Source: Leptospira paudalimensis (GTDB lineage: Bacteria > Spirochaetota > Leptospiria > Leptospirales > Leptospiraceae). From it: 64,000 bases of DNA. Every line of letters begins with the position of its first letter. Positions within the stretch are counted from its first letter, which is position 1. The stretch is taken from positions 1,780,231 to 1,844,230 of the forward strand of contig NZ_JAMQPR010000001.1 of NCBI RefSeq assembly GCF_026151345.1, in the 5' to 3' direction. A model generated the notes under the pieces. That model did no database searches. It saw only the letters and a list, made by a program, of their open reading frames with translations, and was not told the DNA's origin. Positions 43,909-53,650 of the stretch are shown in pieces. Made by a program: the position numbers and the translations under genes.

Positions 43909-46092
43909 TCATGATATTATCTCTAATGGTGTATATGCCAATAAGAATTTTTTATCCAAATGGGATCCAAATCTCACTTCTACCTTTCGGTTGTCCCCAG
44001 AACCAGACAAACTCAAAATACGTCCTTCTCCGTATACTTTATGTCTAACTTTCATTCCGATTTGGAAATCACTGTCTCCTGTTTTCGCAAGAACTGATTC
44101 AAATTTTTCTTCTGATTTTTGAAACCTTTCCGCACGCGGAGCAACATCTGGCCTTCTAACACCATATCGATTTTCTGTAAATTCCCCTTCCAAAAATTCT
44201 TTTGGAATCTCCTCCAAAAATTGGGATGGTAAACGAGCATCTACTTCTCCAAATTTTCGAGTAAACCGACTAAAACTAATCTCTAAATGTTCGCGTGCTC
44301 GAGTGATCGCAACGTATGCAAGCCTTCTTTCTTCTTCGATTCCCTCTGGTGAATCAATCGAAAGAAAATGAGGAAACGTTCCCTCTTCCATACCAGCCAT
44401 AAATACATGAGGGAATTCTAATCCCTTCGCATTGTGAACTGTCATAAGGATTACGTAATCTGGAAGATCTTTTGAATTTTCTTCACTTGTAATCAACGAA
44501 ATATTACTTAAATATTCTTCTAAGGTTGCTTCAGAGTTAGTTTCTTCAAATTCTTTCAGTGCATTCACAAATTCATTTAAATTTGATAGTCTCGAAAACG
44601 AATCCTCAGTCGCTTCATTTTCTAAAAATTCACGATAACCAGAATGTTCTAAAACATCGTAAGCAATTTCGGAAGGAGTTTTTTTTCTTAAATCTTCCAT
44701 TGCTGATTCAAACATACGATACAACGAATGTAATTTTTGTGAGGTTCCTTTTTTGATTTCAGGAATTGGTTGGCCTAAACACTCAAATAAAGATAATCCT
44801 TCTTTTACAGAATGGGTCAGAAGCCGATTGACGGTAGTATCTCCAATTCCTCTGGGAGGAGAGTTGATGATACGAAGTAAAGATGTTGAATCCACTGGAT
44901 TCACTACAACTGACAAATAGGCAATTAGATCTTTTACTTCTTTTCTGTCAAAAAAACGAAACCCGCCAAAAATTTTATATGGGATTGCTTTTTTCCGAAG
45001 TGCTTCTTCAAAGTATCTGGATTGTGAATTGGTTCTATAAAAGATAGCAAAGTTTGAATATTTTTTTCCTCTTCGGAATCCGGTTACTATTTTTTGAACA
45101 ATTCCTTCCGACTCTTCCATCTCGTTCTGGTATGCAGTGAGTTTGATTTTATCACCTAACGGATTTTCAGTGCGTAAGGTTTTATTGGTTCTTTGTTTGT
45201 TATTCGCAATTAAGGCAGCCGCAGATTCGATGATGGTTTTTGTGGACCGGTAATTTTCTTCTAATTTGACAACAACTGCATCAGGATAATCTTTTTTAAA
45301 ATTTAATATATTCGATATATCAGCACCGCGCCAAGAATAAATGGACTGATCATCATCACCAACCACACATAAGTTTTTATGAAAGGAAGAAAGTGACTGA
45401 ACCAAATGGTATTGTATTTTATTCGTATCTTGGTATTCGTCTACCATGATGTATTTCCATAATCTCTGGTATTTCTCCAAAATGACTGGAAAATCACGAA
45501 ATAGAATCACAGTCTTTAGAATTAAATCACCAAAATCCAATGCGTTACGTAATGATTTCCTTTTTTCATATTCCAAAAATACGGAAGCAATTGATTTTGT
45601 ATAAGCATCATCTGCCTTTTTTTTAGCAAATTCTTCGGCTGTTAAAAAGGAATCTTTGGCTTGGGAAAATTGATTCGCAAGACTTGATGGACGAAATTCC
45701 TTTGTATCCATTTCCTTTGACTTTAAAATTTCTTTGATCAGTGACTCTTGCATATCACTGTCATACACAGTGAAATTACTCCCAAGTCCTAATACCTTAC
45801 CTTCTCTCCTCAATAGATACAAACAAAGGGAATGGAAGGTACGAACAAAAGGTTCATAGGTTCCATCTGGTAATAAACTTCTGCATCTGGATCGCATTTC
45901 CTCTGCAGCTTTATTGGTAAATGTAACAGCTAAAATCTGGTTTGGATAAATTTTGTGATTGAGGATTAAATTTGCAATTCTGTAGGTGATAACTCTTGTT
46001 TTGCCAGAACCCGCACCAGCCAAAATCAAAAGTGGTCCATCGACAGTTTCAACAGCTAGTTTTTGTTCTGCATTTAGACCAACTAACTCCAC
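43909..46092 (-). CDS. pcrA: UvrD/PcrA-type DNA helicase
   Basis: A 727-residue superfamily 1A helicase: LNAEQKLAVETVDGPLLILAGAGSGKTRVITYRI (Q motif and Walker A), VTFTNKAAEEM, DEYQDTNKIQYHLV, VVGDDDQSIYSWRGA, LEENYRS, NSPPRGIGDTTV, VILMTVHNAKGLEFPHVFMAG and YVAITRARE. The C-terminal Tudor-like segment (IGMKVRHKVYGEGRIL) that binds RNA polymerase in PcrA is present. It unwinds DNA in repair and removes stalled polymerase or recombinase. It abuts bamA with no gap. Confidence 0.95.
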   Translation of the reverse strand: MELVGLNAEQKLAVETVDGPLLILAGAGSGKTRVITYRIANLILNHKIYPNQILAVTFTNKAAEEMRSRCRSLLPDGTYEPFVRTFHSLCLYLLRREGKVLGLGSNFTVYDSDMQESLIKEILKSKEMDTKEFRPSSLANQFSQAKDSFLTAEEFAKKKADDAYTKSIASVFLEYEKRKSLRNALDFGDLILKTVILFRDFPVILEKYQRLWKYIMVDEYQDTNKIQYHLVQSLSSFHKNLCVVGDDDQSIYSWRGADISNILNFKKDYPDAVVVKLEENYRSTKTIIESAAALIANNKQRTNKTLRTENPLGDKIKLTAYQNEMEESEGIVQKIVTGFRRGKKYSNFAIFYRTNSQSRYFEEALRKKAIPYKIFGGFRFFDRKEVKDLIAYLSVVVNPVDSTSLLRIINSPPRGIGDTTVNRLLTHSVKEGLSLFECLGQPIPEIKKGTSQKLHSLYRMFESAMEDLRKKTPSEIAYDVLEHSGYREFLENEATEDSFSRLSNLNEFVNALKEFEETNSEATLEEYLSNISLITSEENSKDLPDYVILMTVHNAKGLEFPHVFMAGMEEGTFPHFLSIDSPEGIEEERRLAYVAITRAREHLEISFSRFTRKFGEVDARLPSQFLEEIPKEFLEGEFTENRYGVRRPDVAPRAERFQKSEEKFESVLAKTGDSDFQIGMKVRHKVYGEGRILSLSGSGDNRKVEVRFGSHLDKKFLLAYTPLEIIS

Positions 46093-48969
46093 TTAGAATC
46101 GCATGTCCCCAATTCCAAATACAAACTGGAAACTATTATTATCAGGATACAATCCAAATGGCCTATCCTCCACTCCAGTATAACGTATCTTTTGTGCAAA
46201 ATACAAGCGAAGTGGAAGTACAGGAATTTGGATCCTTAGACCAAAACCCCAAGAAAATCGAAAATTAGACATGGATAGGTTTTTACTCGAAAGCACCAAA
46301 TTTCCTGGATCATTCACAACAAGTGGAGAATCGTAGATTTTTTTACCAAAAGAATTATAGTTTTCGAATAAGTATGTTTCGACCGGTTCCGTTGACCTTT
46401 GAGATGCAACCAAACTATCATAGTTCTTAAAAAATTCCTTTCGTTCCCCGACAGCACGATTGATCTGCTCATACATCGAACCTGCATCAAAAAAGATAAC
46501 AAACCACAATAAGGTTGGTTCAATTGGAAACCTTAATTCAGACGTAAACAAAACCCGACTAGAAGCACCATCTTTCCATTCATCAGGATAGTATTTATCG
46601 TCAAAAAACCATCCACGTAAGGACTCATAACCACCTAAAAATAGCCGGTCTTGTACTTGGATATATGGTATCCTTTCTTTGTCCTGGTTTCTATATTTAG
46701 GAGTCCTTTCAAACGTAAAGACAGAAGACGTTCTAAATTGTTGGACAACTCTCCATCTTCTCAGAGCATTTTTTCGGATTAAACCAAAAAAAGTATAATC
46801 GAACCATGTATGATAATATTCTAATATAGGGCTAAATTGATCAAAATGGCTTTCTCCACCTAAAAATTGACCCACATTATCAACTGAAAAAATTAAGTGA
46901 AATCCTTGTGTTGAGTTAAAAATGTTATCACGGCTATCGTAAGCAAGACCATTCGTTAACTGTGACCGAAATTGCCACCCACGATCCACTTCGGCAAGTA
47001 CCTGGTCAGATACAAGAGACGTAGGCCTAGTTGAGGCAAAAAAGGATGGGGAATAACGATGGAAATGTGTCCAGTTAATGAGAAACCTGTGTCCAATACC
47101 TGCACTGACACCCACTCCCGATCTTTCATAAGAAGCAACTTCTTTGATCCCTTGGTTGTTGTTTTCTGTAATGGAAGTAGCTCCCACAAACAAAGTACGT
47201 GAAGAATAAAAGGCAGAAAGAGTTAAGGACCAAGGTTTGTCCATAAACCATGGTTCTGTCCAAGAGATTTGTAAGTATCTACGAATGGGACCAAATTCCA
47301 CCCTTCCGGTAATTTGTTGCCCTGATCCATTTAAGTTATTCTCACCTAACTGTGTAAAGATGGAAAATCCAGTAATAGTTCCGTATCCACCCCCCATCGA
47401 AACAGTTCCGGTTGGTTGTTCTACAAGTTCGATGATTAGGTTCATCTTTGTCTCATCTGAACCTGGTCTCATGTTGAAGTTTACTTCTTTGAAATAACCT
47501 AAGTTAAAGATCCTTTCCCTAGATCGGTTCACGAGAGTTGAGTTAAATAAATCACCAGGCTTAAATAATAATTCGCGCCGAATGACTCGGTCTTGGGTTT
47601 TTTTATTTCCCTTAATGATGATATTTTCAATGAATGCTAAGTTATTTTCACGGATCGTAAAATCGACATGGATGAATTTTTTACCACGTAACTTAGGATC
47701 TTCTTCATATATTTTTCTGAGCCTTGCCACATTCAATCGATTGTATTCTTCATTACAATCAGCGATTGCATCCGGATTTCCTCTTTTATCACAATTCTCG
47801 TAACGTGACAATGATCCATCGCTAAGTTCGATAACTTTTCTTCTTGGAATTACCTGAGCAAACAAGTATCCTTTTGCCGAATAAGCTTCGTTAATTGAAG
47901 ATCTATCCTTTTGAAATTTTGTCTCATCAAAAACTTCTCCCACGTCGGCAGGTGCAAACTCAAACTGATCTTCTAAAAACTTGACTGGGTAAACAGGAGA
48001 CCATTCCTCTTTTGGAGTTCCAATAGGATTGTTTTCTTTATTTAAAAACTGTGGCATCCCATTGGGAGCAATGGTTAGGTCATGATTCGTTGTATAACCG
48101 TTATAAAAGTATTGTTCACCTTCAATAATTTTAAAATTAACGATAACAACCCTTTTGTCTTTTTTCTTGGGATTTTCCCAACGGATTTCCCAATTTGTGC
48201 CTTCATTACTTATTTCTGCGTCTACATATCCCCTAGATTTTAAATACGCAGCAACTTTTTGTTTATCTGATTCAAAAGCAGACTCTTTGAATACTCCTGA
48301 TTCAATGATACCACTTTCCTTTAAATCCATGATTCCTTGGATATCGTATGTATCGATTTCATTATTACCAAAGATATTGATTTTACTGACTGGAATTTCT
48401 TCTCCCTCATCAATAATAAACTTCACCTTAACTGTGTTTGTTTCCGGATTCACTGGTTCCGTTTCAAAACGAACATAGGCTAGAAAAAATCCTTCGTCTC
48501 GGTATTTTTTCAAAATCACTTCTTTTGAAAGAGTCACTTTCTTTGGAGTTATGACTTCATTTTCCTTCAATGGAATTTTATCTCTTAGGTCAGAAGGGAA
48601 AACTTCATCAGCGCCGATAAAATCAATATCTTTAACCCTAGGTCGTTCTTTTACTAGGACTAAGATTTTAACTCCATCACCATCTGCTTCCCCTTGGATG
48701 TCGATGTGGTAGAAAAAACCTGAAACAAACAATGCGCGCATGTCAGCATTGAGTAAACCTTGGGAAAGTTGGATCCCGGGTCTCATATCCATTAATTCCA
48801 AAATATCATCCGAAGATGTATTTATGTTTCCCTTAAATTCTATTTTCGTTATGACTTTATCGATGAATACAGAGCGGTTAGACCATAAGGATACCCACTC
48901 TGCAGATGTAATCAAAAGCAAAGACAATACAAATAGGCTAAGGTATTTTAAATTTTTACGAAGTTTCAA
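46093..48969 (-). CDS. bamA: Outer-membrane assembly protein BamA (Omp85)
   Basis: A 958-residue Omp85 protein. A signal-anchor-like N-terminus is followed by POTRA domains (VITKIEFKGNINTSSDDILELMDMRPG, VKDIDFIGADEVFPSDLRDKIPLKENE, ISKINIFGNNEIDTYDI-type, then AFIENIIIKGNKKTQDRVIRREL). The C-terminal barrel has GGGYGTITG, LGGYESLRGWFFDD (the conserved lid-lock region) and ends in Phe. It is longer than typical BamA (about 800) owing to a roughly 120-residue insertion around residues 270-440 containing a Cys-bearing ENCDKRGNPDAIADCNEE stretch. It folds outer-membrane proteins. Directly upstream lies the ExbD-like gene. Confidence 0.94.
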   Translation of the reverse strand: MKLRKNLKYLSLFVLSLLLITSAEWVSLWSNRSVFIDKVITKIEFKGNINTSSDDILELMDMRPGIQLSQGLLNADMRALFVSGFFYHIDIQGEADGDGVKILVLVKERPRVKDIDFIGADEVFPSDLRDKIPLKENEVITPKKVTLSKEVILKKYRDEGFFLAYVRFETEPVNPETNTVKVKFIIDEGEEIPVSKINIFGNNEIDTYDIQGIMDLKESGIIESGVFKESAFESDKQKVAAYLKSRGYVDAEISNEGTNWEIRWENPKKKDKRVVIVNFKIIEGEQYFYNGYTTNHDLTIAPNGMPQFLNKENNPIGTPKEEWSPVYPVKFLEDQFEFAPADVGEVFDETKFQKDRSSINEAYSAKGYLFAQVIPRRKVIELSDGSLSRYENCDKRGNPDAIADCNEEYNRLNVARLRKIYEEDPKLRGKKFIHVDFTIRENNLAFIENIIIKGNKKTQDRVIRRELLFKPGDLFNSTLVNRSRERIFNLGYFKEVNFNMRPGSDETKMNLIIELVEQPTGTVSMGGGYGTITGFSIFTQLGENNLNGSGQQITGRVEFGPIRRYLQISWTEPWFMDKPWSLTLSAFYSSRTLFVGATSITENNNQGIKEVASYERSGVGVSAGIGHRFLINWTHFHRYSPSFFASTRPTSLVSDQVLAEVDRGWQFRSQLTNGLAYDSRDNIFNSTQGFHLIFSVDNVGQFLGGESHFDQFSPILEYYHTWFDYTFFGLIRKNALRRWRVVQQFRTSSVFTFERTPKYRNQDKERIPYIQVQDRLFLGGYESLRGWFFDDKYYPDEWKDGASSRVLFTSELRFPIEPTLLWFVIFFDAGSMYEQINRAVGERKEFFKNYDSLVASQRSTEPVETYLFENYNSFGKKIYDSPLVVNDPGNLVLSSKNLSMSNFRFSWGFGLRIQIPVLPLRLYFAQKIRYTGVEDRPFGLYPDNNSFQFVFGIGDMRF

Positions 48970-48972
48970 AAA

Positions 48973-49404
48973 TTACTTAGTAGTGCCTTTTACCATTGCA
49001 AGATTAAAGCGACTAACACCTGCAGCATTCACTGCATCAATCACTTTAACAACAACTTGGTAGGACGCACCACCATCTCCGCGAATGATCACTTTGTTTT
49101 TCTTTGGATCTCTCTCTTTTTCAGGTCCTAAAAAACCATTGATTTTTTCTGTTAGTCCTTCTAAAGGAACTGGTTCGGAATTTTGATCCAAATAAATTTT
49201 ACCCTGTTTATCAACAGTGATGACTAGTTCATCTTTTTGTTTTTCTTTTGCAACACTTGAAGATCTTGGCAATTCCACTTTTAAAGCGGTATTTTTTTCC
49301 AATGTTGCATTCATTAGAAAGTAAATTACAATAAAAGAAATTACATCGATAAGCGGTGCAAGTTCGATATTGTTAAATGACTTTGTTGTTTTACGAAATT
49401 TCAT
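48973..49404 (-). CDS. exbD: ExbD/TolR-family transport protein
   Basis: A 143-residue protein with one membrane helix near residues 17-36 ([21 protein letters not shown]) bearing the Asp that carries protons, and a periplasmic domain ([40 protein letters not shown]). It partners with the ExbB-like protein encoded just upstream to couple proton motive force to envelope work, either TonB-type transport or Tol function. Three bases separate it from bamA. The adjacency with bamA favours a Tol-like role, but this cannot be settled here. Confidence 0.9.
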   Translation of the reverse strand: MKFRKTTKSFNNIELAPLIDVISFIVIYFLMNATLEKNTALKVELPRSSSVAKEKQKDELVITVDKQGKIYLDQNSEPVPLEGLTEKINGFLGPEKERDPKKNKVIIRGDGGASYQVVVKVIDAVNAAGVSRFNLAMVKGTTK

Positions 49405-49410
49405 TTTTTG

Positions 49411-50028
49411 TTATCGTTTGTTCAAATGAGGAAGAACTAAATCTGTTACGTTTTCCATTTCCGTAATTTTCTCTTCCTTCATTCTAGAAAAAACATTATA
49501 AAAAATATAAGCTGGAATCGCTATTCCAAGTCCCATCGCTGTTGTGATGAGTGCTTCCGAAATACCCACTTCGGCACCTTGTGTTCCCGCACCTTCGGCA
49601 AAGGATCTTACGATACCAATCACAGTTCCAAGAACTCCTAACAATGGTGCAATGGTTGCAATGGTCCCAAGTCCAGTGAGGTAACGTTCCATCAAATAAA
49701 TTTGTCGGAATCCTTCTTGTTTGATATCTTCTTCCCAAAACGAAACACCACGGCGTTTTAAGTCAAAGGCCATTCGAAGTAAGATTGCCGCTGGGGATTG
49801 TACGTCTTGAGTGAGGACATCTTTTGCATCGTCCCACTTACCTTCTCTGGCAAGTTCTCTTACCCGACGAAAGTGATCTTGTGGGATACTTTTTAATCTC
49901 CAATAATATACAAGTCGTTCCACGATGATGGTAAAACCAACGATGGATACAAAAATGATCAAGATGGGAATGGTTTGTGGAGGAACCGATGAAATGATTG
50001 AATCTGATTTAGCGAAAGGAAAAGACAT
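49411..50028 (-). CDS. exbB: ExbB/TolQ/MotA-family proton channel protein
   Basis: A 205-residue protein with three membrane helices (about residues 18-38, 120-150 and 160-182). The core motif TIATIAPLLGVLGTVIGIVRSF followed by GISEALITTAMGLGIAIPAYIFYN is the family signature. It forms the pentameric stator around ExbD helices. It is the first gene of the exbB-exbD-bamA-pcrA run; the 75-base gap upstream of it (50029-50103) separates it from recN and shows no obvious promoter box or terminator. Confidence 0.92.
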   Translation of the reverse strand: MSFPFAKSDSIISSVPPQTIPILIIFVSIVGFTIIVERLVYYWRLKSIPQDHFRRVRELAREGKWDDAKDVLTQDVQSPAAILLRMAFDLKRRGVSFWEEDIKQEGFRQIYLMERYLTGLGTIATIAPLLGVLGTVIGIVRSFAEGAGTQGAEVGISEALITTAMGLGIAIPAYIFYNVFSRMKEEKITEMENVTDLVLPHLNKR

Positions 50029-50103
50029 GAATGAGACCCCATTGAAGGATTACGAATAGAGTTTTCAGTCTTCCCTTTTTCGCCAAATACTATTTTTAAA
50101 GGA

Positions 50104-51813
50104 CTAACCAGCTTTTTTCATCAAAAGGTCAGTTGCCGCTTTGAGGACAGCAGAAGTCACCTGTTTTCCTCCGATCATCCGTGCCAGCTCCCGTTTCCTC
50201 TCTTCAAAATCCAAAACTGATGCTTCCGAGACAGTTCGACCACCTTCTTGCCGTTTTTCGATCTTAATTTGGTGGTCTCCCGCCGCTGCCACTTGTTGGG
50301 TGTGAGTGATGAGCAGGATTTGTGAATTTCGTGCTAGTTTTTTAAGCTTTATGGCCATGGCCTCTGCCGCTTCACCACCAAGTCCCGTATCCACTTCGTC
50401 CAGAACCAACATTTGGGGCGAAGGTGCTTGTTTGCCAAGGACACTTCGAAGTGCAAGCATCACCCGAGACAGTTCCCCTCCAGAAGCTACTTTGCGGAGA
50501 GGTCGAGGTTTTTCCCCCGGGTTGGCGCTAAAATAGAATTCGATTTGGTCAAGCCCTGATTCTGAAAGAAAATAGGACTTGGATCCTTCCTCAACTTCAC
50601 CTTCAGGATTTTCCTCCCATCGAAGTACCACTTGGAGTTTCCCTCCCTCGAGACCTAAATCCACCATTTCTTTTTGTACCTCTTCTTCGAATTGGGAAAT
50701 GGCATTCCTTCTTAACTTTGAAAGTTGGAATCCTAATTCTTTGAGTTCCGACAAACATTGGTCCTTTTTGATGCGTAAAAAATCTTCATCACCAGCTTGT
50801 TCCTTCCAACGTTCGAGTTCCGATTTTTTCTCTTCTAAGAGTTGGTTGATTTCTCCGATGCTTCCATTGTATTTTTTCTTCAATTTTTTAAGGTCTTGGA
50901 GCCTTGCCTGCACCATGTCCAAACGTTCCGGACTGAAAAATAATTCTTCCTCTTCTTCACGGATGACTGACTTCAATGACTTAAGCCTGTCATACACCTC
51001 TTCCCATTCTTCTAACATGTCTCTTTTTTCAGGGATAAGAATGGTAACTTTTTGGATGGCATGGATGAGGCTTGGGAATACTTTGAGGATGGAATTTTCT
51101 TTTTCCGAAAGTTCTTCTAACACCAAACGGTAGTTTTCTGCTAATTTTTCTCCATTGGCGAGTAAACTTTCTTCGGAACTTAAACTCTCTTCTTCTCCAT
51201 CTTTCGGTGCAATTGTTTCGATTTCTTCCACCTCATATTCCAAAATTTCCTTTCGTTTTAACATGGTTTTCCGAGTTTCTTCAAAGTCAGAAAGTTTTTG
51301 TTTCCAATGACGGTATTGTTGTAAGGCAGATTTGAATTTAAATTTTAGTGACTCCAAATTTCCAAACCGATCAAGGAATTCCAATTGGTTAGATTTTTCT
51401 AAAAGAAAAAGTTGTTCGTTCTGGCAATGGATCTCCGCCATTGTTTTGCCGAGTTCTCGTAAATGAGTGGTGGAAGCAAGACTCTCACCGATTTTCACTC
51501 TTGCCTTTCCATCTTTCATTAGTTCCTTTGTGATGACAATTTCATCACCCGTATAACGAAACCCTTGTTCCATCAGATAATCTTTTGTTTGGTTTTGGCC
51601 AGTGAGGGATAAAACGGCTTGTAAGGAATAACGATCCTTTCCTTGCCGAATATTGGCAGTGGAACACCTTCCACCAAAAAGCGAAGCCAATGCATCGAAA
51701 ATTAAAGATTTTCCAGCACCAGATTCTCCAGTGAAGACGGACAAACCATCCGAGAGGGAAAGTTCAAGAGATTCAAAAAGGGCAAAATCCTTAATTTTCA
51801 AATGTGTGATCAT
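50104..51813 (-). CDS. recN: DNA repair protein RecN
   Basis: A 569-residue SMC-like ATPase acting in double-strand break repair. Walker A GESGAGKSLIFDAL follows ITHLKIKDFALFESLELSL; a long coiled coil spans about residues 155-390; then KVASGGELSRVMLALR (signature), LVLDEVDTGLGGEAAEAMA (Walker B) and LITHTQQVAAAGDHQIKI. All ATPase motifs are intact. The ribosome site AGGAG and the start are overlapped by a perfect TTTG-N5-CAAA dyad (51822-51840), consistent with SOS control by LexA. Confidence 0.96.
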   Translation of the reverse strand: MITHLKIKDFALFESLELSLSDGLSVFTGESGAGKSLIFDALASLFGGRCSTANIRQGKDRYSLQAVLSLTGQNQTKDYLMEQGFRYTGDEIVITKELMKDGKARVKIGESLASTTHLRELGKTMAEIHCQNEQLFLLEKSNQLEFLDRFGNLESLKFKFKSALQQYRHWKQKLSDFEETRKTMLKRKEILEYEVEEIETIAPKDGEEESLSSEESLLANGEKLAENYRLVLEELSEKENSILKVFPSLIHAIQKVTILIPEKRDMLEEWEEVYDRLKSLKSVIREEEEELFFSPERLDMVQARLQDLKKLKKKYNGSIGEINQLLEEKKSELERWKEQAGDEDFLRIKKDQCLSELKELGFQLSKLRRNAISQFEEEVQKEMVDLGLEGGKLQVVLRWEENPEGEVEEGSKSYFLSESGLDQIEFYFSANPGEKPRPLRKVASGGELSRVMLALRSVLGKQAPSPQMLVLDEVDTGLGGEAAEAMAIKLKKLARNSQILLITHTQQVAAAGDHQIKIEKRQEGGRTVSEASVLDFEERKRELARMIGGKQVTSAVLKAATDLLMKKAG

Positions 51814-51821
51814 ATAGACTC

Positions 51822-51840
51822 CTGTTTGCTATACAAACAG
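51822..51840 (-). promoter_or_regulatory. LexA-type SOS operator in front of recN
   Basis: CTGTTTG-CTATA-CAAACAG is a perfect 7-bp dyad around a five-base spacer, containing TTTG-N5-CAAA, the motif I recall for LexA of Leptospira interrogans. It starts nine bases before the recN ATG and includes the AGG of the AGGAG ribosome site, so repressor bound there would block transcription near or after its start. Confidence 0.7.
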
Positions 51841-51842
51841 TT

Positions 51843-51863
51843 ACTACTTAACATATAAGTAGT
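51843..51863. repeat. Second perfect dyad next to the recN operator
   Basis: ACTACTT and AAGTAGT form a 7-bp inverted repeat around AACATAT, two bases from the LexA-type box. On the minus strand it overlaps TTGACT, a possible -35 for recN. It may be a regulator site shared by recN and the divergent phospholipase gene, or simply promoter-associated. Confidence 0.4.
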
Positions 51864-51943
51864 CAACGAAATTTTTTGAAAAACTTAAAAATTCTCAATT
51901 TCTCTTCCCTTCCTTTTTGAAACTCTGGTGGAAAAGGCACCCT

Positions 51944-53650
51944 ATGAAAGATCTTGAAGGCAAAATCCACCTCGTTTCAAGTTTACCCCTATTCCGCAGT
52001 CTTTCGAAAAAAGAAAAAACTTGGGTGGCTGAGTCAGTTCACATTGTAGAAAGAGAAAGAGACGAAATCCTTTTCACTGCTGGTGATAGTGATCGGAGTT
52101 TATTTTTAATTCTTTCTGGTGGGATTAAATTGTTTCTCCCCAAAAAAGGAGAAGGCAAACGAGAAGAAGAAGTTCAATACTTAAAAAAAGGAGAATATTT
52201 TGGAATCCAAGCTCTATTAACGGGCGAAAAACACAACCATACGGCTGTTACCGTCACTGAATCAAGATTTTTGGTTTTGTCGCAGTCAGAATTCCAAAAA
52301 TTAATTCAAAAAATCCCGTACCTTTCCATCACATTTTCCAAAATGCTGACAAAATCCTTACGTGGGGAACTGTTAGGTGGAAAGGAATACTTTCGAAATT
52401 CTGTTGTTTGCCTTGTCCATTCCGATCCGATCGCAAAAGAAAAGTTTTCCGAAGAACTGGTAACGAGTATTGAAAGAGAATCTGGTAAAAAAGCAGTCAT
52501 CCTGCATTTTGGCCAAAATAGCAATCTGCCCATTCCTCATGCGAAATCTTACAAATTCAAAGATGCAGACCGCATCAAAGAAACCTTAGGCAAACATTAT
52601 GCGAGCCATTCTTTTATTTTTTTAGAAGTATTTCCTGACACAGAATCAGAGCTCAAACAACTGTTACTCGATGAAGCTGACCATATTGAAAATTTTGTTT
52701 CCAAAGATGTAGAATCAAATCTTTGTGATTCGATCACAAAAGATGCAAAGGAAAATCAAATCCTCTACCACGAAACCAATATCAGGGATATCCTAGACCA
52801 CGGTAAGTGGGAAATTTTCATTCGTAGGAAAGCAAGAGAACTTTCAGGGGTTGAAATGGGAGTTGCCCTCGGTGGAGGAGCTGCTCTTGGCCTTGCACAA
52901 GTTGGGATCATGAAGGTGATGGAAGAAGAAGGCATCATTCCAGACATGATCGCTGGAACCAGTATTGGTGCGATCATCGGCGCATTTTGGGCGAGTGGCC
53001 TGGGTTACAAAGGAATCCTTCCCTTACTCGGTGAAATTGATAGTCTATTTAAAATGTTCAAACTGGTAGACTTATCCTTTCCAGGACAAGGTTTACTCCA
53101 TGGAAAACATGTTCGAACACTCCTCGAAAAATACTTAGGTGATTTGTACTTTGATGATTTGCCGATCAAACTAAGGCTCATTAGTTGTGATATTTCAACT
53201 CGACAAGAGATTGTTCTATCGGAAGGAAAGGTATTGGATGCTGTCATGGCAAGTATCTCCATCCCTGGAGTCTTTGTACCCCAACCACAAGAAAATGGAA
53301 AAACCTATGTAGATGGGGGAATTGTAAACCCACTCCCTGTTTCTGCACTCACCCAAGAAGGAATCCAAAAAATCATCGCGATTAACTCCATGCCGAGTTC
53401 CAAAGATGAAATGAAAACAAACAAACTCCTCAACTTAAATGTACTCGATATCATTGTGAACAGTTTGTATTCGTTACAATATCGAATCGGTAAATATAGC
53501 GCTCAGGAAGCAGATGTGTATTTAAATCCAATCCTCCCCAATTCAAATTGGTTTGAATTTTGGAGGAGTAAGGAGTTTATTGAACTAGGAGAAACAGTGA
53601 CAAAAAGTTCACTCGAAGAAATCAAACAACTGTTTAGCGAAAAAAATTAA
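51944..53650 (+). CDS. cNMP-binding/patatin-like phospholipase (NTE family)
   Basis: About 568 residues. An N-terminal cyclic-nucleotide-binding domain spans about residues 8-125 (LFTAGDSDRSLFLILSGGIK, LKKGEYFGIQALLTGEKHNH). A middle region is followed by a patatin domain from about residue 300 with the nucleophile GTSIGAIIG, and Asp in YVDGGIVNPLP. The oxyanion segment reads GGGAALGLAQVG, lacking the usual Arg of GGGxRG. The fusion resembles neuropathy target esterase lipases. An ATG at 51944 preceded by AAAAGG is preferred over TTG 51917. It is divergent from recN and its end overlaps the CysK-like gene by four bases. Confidence 0.9.
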   Translation: MKDLEGKIHLVSSLPLFRSLSKKEKTWVAESVHIVERERDEILFTAGDSDRSLFLILSGGIKLFLPKKGEGKREEEVQYLKKGEYFGIQALLTGEKHNHTAVTVTESRFLVLSQSEFQKLIQKIPYLSITFSKMLTKSLRGELLGGKEYFRNSVVCLVHSDPIAKEKFSEELVTSIERESGKKAVILHFGQNSNLPIPHAKSYKFKDADRIKETLGKHYASHSFIFLEVFPDTESELKQLLLDEADHIENFVSKDVESNLCDSITKDAKENQILYHETNIRDILDHGKWEIFIRRKARELSGVEMGVALGGGAALGLAQVGIMKVMEEEGIIPDMIAGTSIGAIIGAFWASGLGYKGILPLLGEIDSLFKMFKLVDLSFPGQGLLHGKHVRTLLEKYLGDLYFDDLPIKLRLISCDISTRQEIVLSEGKVLDAVMASISIPGVFVPQPQENGKTYVDGGIVNPLPVSALTQEGIQKIIAINSMPSSKDEMKTNKLLNLNVLDIIVNSLYSLQYRIGKYSAQEADVYLNPILPNSNWFEFWRSKEFIELGETVTKSSLEEIKQLFSEKN

